From Heterobilharzia americana (taxonomy: Eukaryota; Platyhelminthes; Trematoda; Strigeidida; Schistosomatidae): a stretch of 64,000 nt of DNA. The stretch spans positions 75,087,160 through 75,151,159 of the forward strand of contig OX104130.1 of NCBI GenBank assembly GCA_944470555.2. The letters are read 5' to 3'. This document shows positions 11,405-23,056 of the stretch, piece after piece; the first letter of the stretch is position 1; each line of letters starts with the position of its first letter. Both the position numbers and the translations under genes were made by a program. A model generated the notes under the pieces. It made no database searches. It had not been told where the DNA came from and saw only the letters and a program-made list of their open reading frames with translations.

Positions 11405-12303
11405 CTGCTGTTCTGAATAAGTTCAATAGTGTTCACCCGGCAATCAACTTCACAATGGAAGAGGAGAAAAATGATAGTATCCCATTTCTTGATATTCTGT
11501 TGGTAAGAAGGTCAGATGGAACCCTGAAGCGAAGTGTTTATGGAAAGCCAACATGAACAGGTCAATATACACACTTCTTTAGTGCTGTACCCCTCCAATA
11601 CAAAAGGAACCTAGTGAAATGCTTAGCATTCCGTGCATCAGCTATTTGTTCAGAGGATGCTATAAAGGAAAAGTGCGCCACCATCCGTGATCTGCTTAAT
11701 AAGAATGGCTATCCAGATAAGTTTGTAACTAAGCACATGAATATTACGAGGGTTAAAAAAACAATGCCAAGAGTTCCTAAGAAGCAAATCTTCTTGATGC
11801 TGCAATTTAAGAATGATATTGTCAGTGAGATCATTACGCAACGCATAAAAAGAGTCTTGCATAAAGCATTCCCAGCCGCTAAATTATGTCCCGTCTTCTA
11901 CAACCGTCCGATTCTAGGTGCAAGAAATAAAGACAAACTGCTTGATTCTGCCACTTCTATGCGCATTTATCAATTCAACTGCTCCTGTGGAGCGAGTTAC
12001 ATTGGGCGTACAATGAGGCAGTTCCATCGTCGATTTTCTGAGCACCACCAATCATGGTTGAACAATGGACAAATTAGAACTATAAAGAGCTCCATACTTG
12101 CACACTTAGTTGACACAGGACATCAACTGGTTACTGGAAAAGCCTTCAAAATTATCCATCAGATTCCAATCAATTTACCATATGGATTACGCATTCGGTT
12201 ACTTCTTATAACAGGGGCTATTGGAATCTACCTTTACAAACTTAACCTTTATATCCAAAAGAAGTTTGTTCGACCACTTTCATTACTATGGCCGTCAGCA
12301 TGA
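11405..12303 (+). pseudogene. Penelope-like element, RT C-terminus plus GIY-YIG endonuclease
   Basis: This is the best-preserved PLE 3' half. From about 11425 the frame reads FNSVHPAINFT, then NDSIPFLDILLVRR, the RT 'FT.E.E...lpFLD' block. It continues as VYGKPT, one TGA stop (11554-11556), GQYTHFFS, and then an uninterrupted 229-codon frame (11614-12303). That frame holds RNLVKCLAFRAS-type thumb sequence, then the GIY-YIG domain (FNCSCGASYIGRTMRQFHRR, about residues 123-142), the LVDTGHQ block and an AIGI...LYIQKKF end. The element is 5'-truncated near 11405 and lacks the catalytic RT motifs. It needs no host function. Confidence 0.8.
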
Positions 12304-12600
12304 TATAACTTCTAGTATTTTTTGGTACACCTTTTCCCCTTCTTGTTTCTATCACTATTCATTTGTTTTCTTATTGTTACGTAGTAATCTATTGTTTATG
12401 ACCGAACACATCAAAAATCACTCCATCACCAATCCCCATCATTTGATTGGTATTTCAGTTGAACTGTGAACCTTTATATTATCTTAGAACACAAGACAAA
12501 GACCTAATTAAAATAGAATTTATTTCTTCGCTCAGTCAGTCTTTTATCATGTATTGTTGAACAGCATCAGTTTTAATATTTGTTTGAAAAATGTTTTACA
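12304..12600 (+). mobile_element. PLE 3' untranslated tail
   Basis: Non-coding sequence downstream of the GIY-YIG frame. It ends near 'atttcttcgctcag' (about 12520-12535), and a similar 'tattcttcgctcag' lies near 14345 downstream of the next PLE copy. The two probably share a 3' terminus. Confidence 0.45.
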
Positions 12601-13079
12601 ATGAGTAGACTTACGCAATGTCTTTTCAACGAGCTTGTGTAAATCAGTTGATTTCTTCTTGCTCGCTTCTTGGTCTTGCTTAACGGTTCCAGGTGTTTGA
12701 CGGATTCTGATGCAGAAGATTCAGCCACTCGTCTGCTATGACTCTGATTTACAGAACAGGAAGTTAAGTGTTGGTTTGTTTGCCTTGGACTGTGGTGCAG
12801 TTGGCTTCTTTAGATATCGAGTTGCCAGACATTTGTTCGGACTGGTCGCTAGAGAGGGTTAGGGATACTGAAGAGAAAACCTAGAAAGGTGAGTTTATAT
12901 GAGTAAAAGGGGAAAAGAAAAGTGAACTAATGAAGTGATCTACTTACACCCAAGCAAGGCGAGGAGGGGTGCAAAAGTATGAAGAAATTAGGCAAGTGAA
13001 GCTAACTCAAGGCAAGTAAAAGGAATGAAAAGGGCTAAAATGGTTCCAATACAAAGAAAACTGGTTGTGGAGTTAAAGT
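12601..13079. other. non-coding stretch, nothing certain
   Basis: No complete gene. The minus strand from about 12830 down to 12610 has a partly open frame (with RRVAESSASESVKH) that I do not recognise. It may belong to the CR1-like element to its right. Confidence 0.3.
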
Positions 13080-13300
13080 AGTTGGGGTGGCTTCACATCA
13101 ATTGTTTTCTGTTTAGTTCGTATTCCAGCTATATGTGGGTAGACCGTGTGTCTCTGTGTGACTGTCTAGTCTCTTCTTCAAGCTTTCGCTAGTTGTGGCG
13201 GAGACCACCTCTGCTGGTAGTGCGTTCCAGTACCCGCAGACTCGGAGGCAGTATAGGGACAGAAACAAAAGTTATACCGAAGATGATGAAAGTAACCAAG
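13080..13300 (-). mobile_element. CR1-like LINE, C-terminal fragment
   Basis: The minus strand near 13225-13145 reads YWNALPAEVVSATTSESLKK then RLDSHT. This is the 'vWNsLPeevVsa.t..sFKrrLD' ending typical of CR1/jockey-type non-LTR retrotransposon proteins (schistosome SR1 is a CR1 relative). Only this end is recognisable. No stem-loop or terminal repeat was identified. Confidence 0.6.
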
Positions 13301-13589
13301 CTAACATAAAGAAACCAGAAAAAAAGGCGGAAAAATGTGGGGGTATTTAGACCATGGTAAGATAAGAGTCTTAACAAACTTCTGCACTCAGAGCTCAGGC
13401 TTGAATTGATGAATTGATATTGCTTTTGTCTCAAACAACTCCTGAAAGTGTCCTTCCTTCACACTTTTCTGTTCCACCTTTTAAATGACATTGAAGTAGG
13501 ACTGTAATGAAGTTACGTGTCAAAATTTGACCAAATGTTCAAGGAGTGTGTGAAAAAGAACTACTGTGTCTCCGTTACATTCTAAGTGG
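13301..13589. other. non-coding, possible PLE extension
   Basis: Sequence between the CR1-like scrap and the recognisable start of the next PLE. It has no supported feature. Confidence 0.3.
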
Positions 13590-14128
13590 AAACTGATATC
13601 CAGACAATTTCATCAAAACTAACATCAACTACATTGGTCCTAAGAAAGACCTGATGACACTGGGGAAGAAGCCTTTGTTTGTGCGCTTACAGTTCATAGG
13701 AGATGTGGCAAGTGGCATTCTATCTCATCGTCTAGCTAGAGTGATCAACAGAACGTCTCATGCAGGTCAGCTTTGTATATCGGCCAACGCTCAGTCTGAG
13801 ACTAAAGGATAGCCTACCTAATCTTAGCTCTTCATCTTGTATATCTCAATTTAATTGTTCCTGTGGAACTAGTTACATAGGGCGTACGATTAGGCAGGTA
13901 CGTCTTCGGATACGAGGGCATTTACCAGCTTGGTTCCGAAAAGGTGAAGTGAAAGTGGTGAAAAGTTCCATCCTAGTGCATCTAGTCAACGCAGCGCATC
14001 ACATAGATGCTAGTAAAGCTTTCAGTATCATTCATCCTATTACAAAAACGAATACATGTGTAGCTTTCCAACGCCTGCTGAATATAGCGGAGGCTGTTGC
14101 AATAAGATTGATGAAGCCTGAACTCTGA
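13590..14128 (+). pseudogene. Penelope-like element, thumb plus GIY-YIG
   Basis: It is paralogous to 11614-12303. The frame near 13600-13760 reads PDNFIKTNINYIGPKK, then KKPLFVRLQFIGDVASGILSH. After a frame change, 13760-14128 carries the GIY-YIG core FNCSCGTSYIGRTIRQVRLR, then SSILVHLVNAAHH, KAFSIIHPI and EAVAIRLMKPEL. The two domains are out of frame with each other, so it is a pseudogene. A 3' tail resembling that of the previous copy runs to about 14360. Confidence 0.75.
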
Positions 14129-14360
14129 CATCTTATTCATTATCTTTTTGTTCACCATCATATCATTCTTCTGTATATGTATCATTCCAATATTGACTAA
14201 TTTAAGAAGATAAATCCATTTCCTTCTAATCCCTAGGTCCTATTCCATTTTGAAAATGTACCTTCCCATAACATGGCTTGTTTCTACGCTGTACAAATGC
14301 ATTTTATAATTGTAGAACCTTAAGAGAATTCATTGAAAAGAATATTCTTCGCTCAGATTT

Positions 14361-14984
14361 TCGCTTTTTAGAATTGAACCTTTGATTAACTGCATTTCCC
14401 CCTCTACAGCCATTCAGGATAGTGCTCAGAGATATGTTTCAAAAGTGTACGGATGGGTTGTCAATATAACTAGTTTCACAGGAGGAGTAAAATTTTTAGA
14501 CATATATTGAAATATTTCACAGTGCCAGTCTATGCGTATTGGACCCTAGAATCATTTATTGACTAGAAAAAATGATTTGTAGCTTGATAGAGAAAAATGT
14601 CTTCTTCAGCAATTTGGACACGGATTTTTAAGCATCTTTGTTATACAACACCGCATAGGGTTAGGAAAATATATTTCACGACCGGATTCCAGTGAATAGT
14701 TGGTTATATTAGGGGATTAGGCAGTAAACTGAAGATTGAAATATGGTACTGCCTTAATTCATTCATTCAATCCATCAATCATTCATTTATTCCTTCAAGG
14801 AAAACTGACTGCGTCAATAGAGTATTTCTTATATTGCGTTTAATGTTGAGCTTAGAAACGGCGGATTCGAAATGACACAAAACAATGAGAGTTATTGCCT
14901 AGTAAATGTTTAGGAGAGAAAAAAGAATCTTCAATCATACATAAGCAAAGACAATGGACTATTATTCATCATTAATTATTATTA
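14361..14984. other. non-coding; 14799-14984 is duplicated at 28741-28929
   Basis: No gene. The last ~190 bp (from 'aggaaaactgactgcg') recurs almost unchanged at 28741-28929, directly before the same RTE 3' end. The flank was therefore copied together with the element. Confidence 0.7.
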
Positions 14985-15288
14985 TTACGTGTCCTTTGGG
15001 TTTCTAATGAAACAAATCGCTTCAGTAGTACCTCTCTATTCCACGCTGTTCCCTGCAATCTATTGAACCCGGTTCCACAACTGCCCAAAAGCTCTCATTT
15101 ATTCCTCAGACCATCTCCTCCATGTCTACTTCACCTCGGAAGCTCAACTCGTCGTTTCACATCTGGGCTCCACTCGACAAGACGGCCTGATGCGTTATGT
15201 CACAGAATGGTCCTCTCACTGAACGCCTAATCCATCTCAAATTCCTTAAAATGCATATTTGTTGAGCGAAATCTTCTTGTTTAGTGAG

Positions 15289-15367
<79 letters not shown>

Positions 15368-16550
15368 ACAGCCAGCCAGCAACAGTTCCTTCTTGCTCCT
15401 TCTCATTATTCTCGACATCTCATCTCATCTTCAGTGTCAGTCAGTGTCAGCCAGCGTAGGCGGCAGTTGTTGATGAATGTGTGTAGTTTGTTGGAAATAC
15501 CTTTCGTGACACGCCAAGTCTCTCAACCATCACACAGAAGCACTGAATCACTTGACTCAGATTGCTGTTCAAAATCCCAATGTTGTTCACGTTCTATGCT
15601 GAGTGGTGAAGATCTGCACACTGGTTTCAGATTAATGAAGGGAGGCCTGTGTTACAGTGTTTCCGATGCTGGTTGGCTTTGACGTCCTCGTGTGTGCGTG
15701 TGCTGCCTGTAGTTGGAAGGATGCTGCCATGCCTAGATGGGTGGGCGAGGCTAGTTGCTTTAAGTTTCTGCCATTGATGGTGATAGTGATTGGAGCTTGC
15801 TTTTTTACTGTTGTTGTTGGCAGTGGTGGTGGTGTTGGTGATGGTGATGGTGTTGGTGTTGGTGGTGTTGTTTGTGTATCTTCATCACCTCTGTCTTCTC
15901 TACATTCACCTGAAGGAGGTCTCATCTCCACTGCCCTACCTCTTCTGTCAACTTGTTGGATTTCGCCTGTAGATCTTGATGTTTGTGTGAGAAGACATTA
16001 GACACAAGTCATCGTTGGTGAAATTCGAATGGTGTAGGATGTATTCGCCGGTGCAGCCAGTGTGTGCCTCTCTTCTCGTTGCTCACTGTTTGGTGCATGA
16101 TGCAGTCGACCAGAATGAGGAAGATGATTGGTGATAGTCGGCGTCAGCCTTGTGTCACTCCTGTCTTCACTTCACTTCAAAGGCATCACTGAGCTTTCCA
16201 TTGTGAATGACTTGGCAAGGGGTGTCTTCATATGGTTGTAGAATGAATGAGGTTGATAAAGGTTTGTGTTATTCCATAGTGTTGGAGCAGTCTCCAAATT
16301 ACTTGTGGGTTGACGCTGTTGCAGGGCTTTTGAGAGTGGATGAAGTTGAGTTAGAGTTGAGTTGACTGGGATTCAATACTCTGTTCTATGATGTATGATG
16401 CGTAGGGTGGCGTTGCAATTTTATTCACACATGATTTGTACTTCTTGAATGCAGCCAGTCAGACTGTTCCGGTCACTGGGTAGACAGGTGCGTGACTTCG
16501 CACCAGTTCTTGCAAAGACCTCGGTCTTCTTTCTATGGGAGTATTCACTA
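14985..16550 (-). mobile_element. RTE LINE, (CAGC)n-bearing subfamily, 5'-truncated
   Basis: The minus strand starts (low coordinate) with the RTE 3' terminus 'tcctttgggtttctaatg'. It then carries the (CAGC)n array, the region corresponding to the GSETW block, a CAC/CAA-rich stretch (reverse complement near 15810-15880) and broken RT sequence up to about 16550. It shows no intact FADD motif. A near-identical inverted copy lies at 19680-21030 and a direct copy at 28930-30430. Confidence 0.8.
15289..15382. repeat. (CAGC)n tetranucleotide array
   Basis: About 20 units of CAGC, with one CAGA-type interruption near 15367. Translated, it gives QPAS on the plus strand and GWLA on the minus strand. 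It sits inside an RTE copy at the same point as the other arrays and is not a protein-coding gene. Confidence 0.95.
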
Positions 16551-19194
16551 CTTATTATCTGAATAGAAGTTTATGCATATAGTGGAAAGTATTTTTATTG
16601 ATTGGTTGATTTATTCTTTATGTGAATTGAATGATTTCAGGTTTTCAATTTTCTGTTTATAAAAAAATATAATTGCAGTAAACACTTTGGAAATTGAATA
16701 GAAAATAGTTTTCTGAAAGTCAGAATTATATGATTCTATTTGTCTAGTTTTCTCATCAGATTTTACTTCGATAGAATCATCTAAATCTACGGATATAATA
16801 TTTGAAGTTACATGAGATCTTGAATCATAAAGTATTGAAACTAATTATCGAGATCTTATTTATACTTTACTGTGGGTCATAAGGAAGTTTCATGTAAATT
16901 AGACGGTTATTAGCTTCTATTTCTCATCAGATTCGCTTCCTAGTTATATTTTCATGACGTTCAATTTAAAAGAAATTTGTACCACAGCCAGATAAAACTG
17001 TTGATCACTGAAGTGAAAGCAAACTACTGTTGGTGGCTTATAGCATAGCTGTACCTGGAGACCAGTAGTTCATTACATATAAGGCTTCTGATCTCAACCC
17101 TTCTGTTGCATGAGTTTTCAGTTAGCTAGTCATCATGCTTGTTCATTTCAAGTTTTACTTAACTGACTTCATTTTACACATATTTTTCCCCTTAAGTAGC
17201 TGTCTAACATAATTGAATAAATCAAGTTTTGTGATTACACTATAATTTTATTGCATATGAGCTGTGCTTTGGAAATAGCTACCGTCAAAACTTGACAACC
17301 CTGTAAAGCTTTTGTATTTCAGTGACTGCACCTTACAGCTCTAGAGTAGGGCAGAAAGAACTGCTGCGAATCGGAATCACTCATTGTTGAGCAGTCAAAT
17401 GGCTTGTCATGGGTAGCCTAAGTTGAAAAAATACCAAGCTAGCCTTTCGTATCGTAGGTCATGTTTTGTTAACAGCGGGTCAATTATAACTTAATCAACT
17501 TTCATGGTAGGTAAATTGACCTATGGATCCCACTATTATCCTTGAACTAAAAGTTGACAGAGACTATCTCTGGAGCATTATTACAAGTTTTTCATGTGCA
17601 AAATGTATACCAAACAAACTCAGATTCTCGCTCAAAACTTTTGGAAAACTTAACGTTTTATTAGTGACATCATATACCTCTGATAGAATCCACAGTTCAT
17701 CTTAACTTCAGCAGACAACTTAATGTATCCCTTTATATAGATGCATGGGCTCAGATAGAGAGACTCGCTTTAAAGTCAGGGACTGAGAGGAAGTCTATTG
17801 GTTGACGAAGTTCACTGCCAAACTGAGGCGAAGAAAAGTAGCAGTTGAAGGTTAATAATTAGCATACCAGTATTCTGAAACCTTAAGGGTGAAAATTTGA
17901 TCAGGGCACCCTTGTTTGGATCCAAACCCAACTGGGTTTTTGAGTTTGCTTAGATAAGGAGCTCGTGTTCGGTGTCAGGTGATTACAGACCATAGGTTAC
18001 TCTGACTCATCTCTTTTTGGTCATTACAGGAAGATTTGTATTGTTTCTTATAAACTAGGATGGTCAGAGATCTAGGTTAGTTCGATGAAGCTACCTGTGG
18101 CTTTTCTTATACTAACCGGTGCCTAAGCTATTTAAATAAGCGTAAAACTTGGGCATAGTAGAAGAGTGCAATTCCATTTTATTTTGTTCATTAGGTATAC
18201 CAAATACTGTTTCACTGTGTGATGCTTGTTATAAGAAGCCGAGATGGAAGTACCTCAACCTTCGTAAGCAGTAATTGGTGACCACCGTAAAAATTTTAAA
18301 GGATAATCCTTTGGGTCCTGGTGCCATTCTTCGATAATGATCTGAATAACTTTTCCAACTTTTGTAGTATTTGGATGATAGATATTCAGATCTCACTCAG
18401 GTGAAGACTGTTATGATGTTATTTAAGTGAGGTAACAGGCGTATTGTCGAAGAAGAGCATTTTAAGGCAGTTTCACTCAGAGTTATCATGAATTAGATTA
18501 CTAAGGATGACGATTTTGAAGATTTTATGCCTGTTAAAAACCTCAATTCATCTCCAAGAGACTCAGGTTCTTATGATTATACCTGAAATCTTTCCCTATA
18601 TGCCTGAATCTCCATCAACTTCACCTTGAGTTTAACCATCGATAAACGTCTTTATAGTCGTTACTTCTTTTTCAACCTCTTCTATGTGTAGGTGGGAAAA
18701 TATCAGTAGTAAACTTTATCGTAACAGGTATTATAGTTTGTTATCTGTTCATAGTCAAAATAAGCTCGTTACTTTTTGTTAAGATTACTGAATTACGTTC
18801 AAACTTAGAATATGTCTAACCATTCTAACTAAAGTGGTTAATATTAGTCATTTAGGCAATATTGGTATGGGAACTAAGACCACTGCAAGACAATGCAAGC
18901 TGTCACACCTCAAATCAGCATATCAAGATGAACAACAACAAGATGAAATACTGAGACCTAGAGGAAGATAATGTGATCAAAAATCATTGAAAATCATAAT
19001 AAGAACGTTTCCAAACAATGATGAAATGTAATACTACTATGAAGACAATGTCTAGGTGCATTTAAGGCTGGTACAGTTAGATGTAACTCTTTCTTACTCT
19101 GGTCAGTGTATTTTTTGTATCAGTAAACGAGTTGTTATTCATTAGAGGGTAGCTGATATATCCTAAGTAAGTGGAACTGTTGGTGACTATAGTA
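16551..19194. other. AT-rich unique stretch, nothing recognised
   Basis: About 2.6 kb with no supported gene. A ~40-bp piece near 18205-18250 (ctgtttcactgtgtgat...) recurs in diverged form near 24266-24310, suggesting an old unnamed repeat. No splice-bounded exon with tetraspanin features was found. Confidence 0.4.
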
Positions 19195-19365
19195 CCTATT
19201 AGAGGAATTCAAAACATACGGTCCGTCCTATTAGGCCCTCATCAGTTGTATGTATCTGCCTTCCACTGATTGAGATTTTTCTCACTGGGACTCGAATCCG
19301 GGGCCAGCAAGTCCAAAAGCTTGAGTATCATTAATAAACTAGGGTAGTGAATCATGACGGGGGGA
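19195..19365 (-). repeat. Sm-alpha-like SINE, decayed
   Basis: Minus strand: a tRNA-like head with B box ggattcgagtccc (near 19285-19298), then a hammerhead half with CUGAUGAG intact (19238-19245). The GAAA strand reads GGACC, so it should not cleave. Confidence 0.65.
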
Positions 19366-19679
19366 ATTATAAGCTATTATACCTAATTTCTACTACACTC
19401 AATAAGTAAGGAGTGGCTGTCTTAACGTTGGAAGTGTAATCAAGTCCAATTTAATTATGAAGCAGTGTGAAGACGATGCTAAATCTTATTTTATTCGGTA
19501 TTCATGAATACCTAATTGCTATAAAGTAAGACTCATCAAGAATACATGTAGTGTATAATTCATTCTACTTGGAGAAACCGTTGAACATCTCTAAAAAATG
19601 TAGGAACTTAAAAAAAGTGCAGATTGACACAATGAGAGGGAGACATTTTATAAAAACTACCTAGATTTATTGATTTCGA

Positions 19680-21030
19680 AAGTATAAATCATGTGTGAAT
19701 AAAATTGCAACGCCACCCTACGCATCATACATCATAGAACAGAGTATAGAATCCCAGTCAACTCAACTCTAACTCAACTTCATCCACTCTCAAAAGCCCT
19801 GCAACAGCGTCAACCCACAAGTAATTTGGAGACTGCTCCAACACTATGGAATAACACAAACCTTTATCAACCTCATTCATTCTACAACCATATGAAGACA
19901 CCCCTTGCCAAGTCATTCACAATGGAAAGCTCAGTGATGCCTTTGAAGTGAAGTGAAGACAGGAGTGACACAAGGCTGACGCCGACTATCACCAATCATC
20001 TTCCTCATTCTGGTCGACTGCATCATGCACCAAACAGTGAGCAACGAGAAGAGAGGCACACACTGGCTGCACCGGCGAATACATCCTACACCATTCGAAT
20101 TTCACCAACGATGACTTGTGTCTAATGTCTTCTCACACAAACATCAAGATCTACAGGCGAAATCCAACAAGTTGACAGAAGAGTTAGGGCAGTGGAGATG
20201 AGACCTCCTTCAGGTGAATGTAGAGAAGACAGAGGTGATGAAGATACACAAACAACACCACCAACACCAACACCATCACCATCACCAACACCACCACCAC
20301 TGCCAACAACAACAGTAAAAAAGCAAGCTCCAATCACTATCACCATCAATGGCAGAAACTTAAAGCAACTAGCCTCGCCCACCCATCTAGGCATGGCAGC
20401 ATCCTTCCAACTACAGGCAGCACACGCACACACGAGGACGTCAAAGCCAACCAGCATCGGAAACACTGTAACACAGGCCTCCCTTCATTAATCTGAAACC
20501 AGTGTGCAGATCTTCACCACTCAGCATAGAACGTGAACAACATTGGGATTTTGAACAGCAATCTGAGTCAAGTGATTCAGTGCTTCTGTGTGATGGTTGA
20601 GAGACTTGGCGTGTCACGAAAGGTATTTCCAACAAACTACACACATTCATCAACAACTGCCGCCTACGCTGGCTGACACTGACTGACACTGAAGATGAGA
20701 TGAGATGTCGAGAATAATGAGAAGGAGCAAGAAGGAACTGTTGCTGGCTGGCTGTCTGGCTGGCTGGCTGGCTGGCTAGCTGGCTGTCTGGCTGGCTGTC
20801 TGGCTGTCTGGCTGTCTGGCTGTCTGGCTGGCTGGCAACTCAATAACCGAGAAGCTATCGCTCAAGCAATATGTATTGTAAGGTAGTGGAGATGGGTTGG
20901 GCATGACCTGAGAAGACCATTCTGTGACAATACTCATTAGGACATGTTGTCGAGTGGAACCCATATGTGAAAGGACGAGTTGGGCGTCCGAGGCAAGGTT
21001 GAGATGGAGGAGATGGTCTGAGGAATAAAT
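19680..21030 (+). mobile_element. RTE LINE, (CAGC)n-bearing subfamily, inverted copy
   Basis: This is the reverse-complement relative of 14985-16444. RT-like sequence starts near 19705 (FINLIH, LVDCIMHQ-like) with stops. The Lys/Thr-Glu-Val-Met block comes near 20215-20240, then the His/Gln-rich CAC/CAA stretch, then a degenerate CTGG/CTGT array. It breaks off at 21030, where minus-strand copy A starts, sharing only a few bases at the join (tgacgcg). Confidence 0.8.
20743..20837. repeat. degenerate (CTGG/CTGT) array
   Basis: Reverse-complement counterpart of the CAGC arrays, interspersed with CTGT units and one CTAG. It is the most decayed array in the window. Confidence 0.9.
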
Positions 21031-21044
21031 GACGCGTGATGTCC

Positions 21045-22181
21045 TCAGTGGGCCTTCTCAGTGCATGCCCAATCCATCTCCACTTCTTCCTGCATATTTG
21101 TTGCGTGATAGGTTCTTGGTTGGTTCGTTCCCAGAGTTCCTTGTTGCTTATTATTTCTGGCCATCTGATCCTCAGTAGCGAGCCAACGTAAGCAGTTGTT
21201 GATGAATGTCTGTAGTTTATTGGAAATGCCTTTCGTGACGCGCCAAGTCTCTGAGCCATACAAGAGCACTGACTTGACTGGATTGGTGTTGAAAATCCGT
21301 ATCTTGTTCCGCATGCTGAGTGCAGAAGATCTCCACACTGGTTTCAGGCTAATGAACGCCTGTCTTGCTTTTCCGATTCTGACTTTCACGTCCTCGTCTG
21401 TGCCTGTGTCGCCTGTAGTTGAAACAGTGCTTCCTAGATGAGTGAAGGAGGTTGCTTCCTTTAAGTTTCTCCCGTTGATGGTCATTGGAGTTTGTTGTTG
21501 TTGTTGATGGTGGTGGTGCGGTATCTTCATCACTTCTGTCTTCTCTATATTCACCTGAAGTCTCGTCTCAGCTGCCTCTTCTATCAACTTGTTAGTTTTT
21601 GCCTGCAGATCTTCAAGTTTGTGTGACATTAGGCACAAGTCATCGGCGAAATCCAAGTCTTCTAAGTTCTTTTCCGTCGTCCAGTGTATCCCCCTCTTCT
21701 CGCTGCCTACTGTTTGCTGCATGATCCAGTCCACCACAATCAGGAATATCATGGGGGATAGTAGGCAACCTTGTTTCACTCCTACTCCTGTCTTCACTTC
21801 AAAAGCATCACTGAGCTTCCCATTGTGAATTACTTGGCATGTAGCATCTTCATATAGTTGTTGAATGATGTGGATAAAGGTTTGCGGTACTCCGTAGTAT
21901 TGAAGCAGTTTCCAAATTACTTCTCGGTCGACGCTGTCAAAGGCCTTCTCAAAGTCGATGAAGTTGAGGTAGAGAGCTGATTGCCATTCTATGCTCTGTT
22001 CTATGATGATGCGAAGCGTTGCAATTTGGTCTGCACATGATTTGTACTTCCTGAAGCCTGCCTGTTCCGGTCGTAGTTTTGAATCCAGTGCATCCTTTAG
22101 CCTCTCCAGGATGATGCGGCTTAATATTTTGCTTGCTCTGGGTGGACAGGAGAGTGATTCCGCGCCAGTTCTTGCAAACAC
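21045..22181 (-). pseudogene. RTE reverse transcriptase, longest open segment (copy A)
   Basis: This is a 378-residue open frame. RT motifs in order: RPEQAGFRKYKSCADQI (about 38-53), NFIDFEKAFDSVDRE (73-87, with the first catalytic Asp76), QGCLLSP (137-143) and FADD (178-181). After the RT come EKTEVMKIP, a His/Gln run (HHHHQQQQQ), LLYGSETW and a C-terminal region that shifts frame. RT would copy element RNA at a nicked target. The frame is cut off from the upstream linker by a 4-nt insertion shared with copies B and C, so a full polyprotein is not made. Confidence 0.85.
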
Positions 22182-22228
22182 TCAGGTCTCCTTTCTTCGG
22201 CAGTTTGACAAGGTAACCCTTCTTCCAA

Positions 22229-23056
22229 TCAATGGCCAGGTACCTTCTCTTCCCTCCACACCTTCTGCAATAGTGGTGTGAGCATGTCCGCTGTTGTCTC
22301 TGCATCTGTTCTCAGTGCTTCTGGCGGTATTCCATCTGGTCCTGCTGCTTTCCCGCATTTCAGTAGCTTTATGGCGTTCAGGACGTCCATTTTCGTTGGG
22401 GGATTAATGTTCACTTGTAGTTCAGCGGCTGCAGGTGGTATTTCTGGACGAAGTGCAGGTGGTGGTCCATTCAAGAGCTTCTTGAAGTGGTCGGCCCATC
22501 GTTTCCTCTGTTTCTCTTCTCTTGTAATTAAATTTCCTTCTTCATCTTTTATTGGTTTCATCTGTGTTGGTCTCTTCCTTGATAGCAACCTGGTTATTTG
22601 ATACAATGTCGTCAGGTCTCTCTTACCTGCAGCCTGTTCTGCTTCACTTGCCAGTGTTTCGTAGAAGTGTCTTTTGTCTTTGCGTGCACTCTTCTTCACT
22701 TCTTTATCCAGTGTTTTGTACATTGTGCTCAGTTCCTCTTGTCGTTGAGCATCCTTGCACTGGTTTATCTTCTGCTTCACCATCCTCCTCTCCTCTATCA
22801 GCTTCCAGGTATCCGTCGAGATCCATTCCTTATCTTCTTTCTTCTTCCTTCCTAATACTGTTGTGCAGGTTTCTTTCCACATAGCTTTCAAAGACTTCCA
22901 GTGTTCTTTCACACAGGTTTCTTCAGGGATGTCCCTCGATATCTCCCATTTTGTCTTGATGGCTGCCGTGAAGATCTCCTTTGTAGTTTCATCTTTCAGT
23001 TTCCGAGTGTTGAACTTGAATTGAGGTCTATCACCAGCTTCCTTGAGGGCTTTCAA
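22229..23056 (-). pseudogene. RTE linker and RT N-terminus (copy A)
   Basis: A 275-residue frame. It has a basic linker (KALKEAGDRPQFKFNTRKLK...) and a charged coiled-coil-like stretch (EERRMVKQKINQCKDAQRQEEL). It ends in the RT N-terminal block AAELQVNINPPTK, IKLLKCGKAAGPDGIPPEAL, which is the conserved 'GPDgIp.E.l' motif. It lies one frame away from the endonuclease ORF and ends where a 4-nt insertion interrupts KVPDDWKKG. Confidence 0.8.

Noticed and set aside
15657..16001. 114-codon Gly/Val-rich frame and its inverted twin at 20122-20466
   Set aside because: They lie antisense to the RTE coding direction, across the CAC/CAA-rich segment that reads as a His/Gln run in the element. Their similarity reflects copying of the element, not a conserved protein.
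21045..22181. 378-codon frame as a host gene
   Set aside because: It contains RTE reverse transcriptase motifs (FIDFEKAFD, QGCLLSP, FADD) and is repeated elsewhere in the window.
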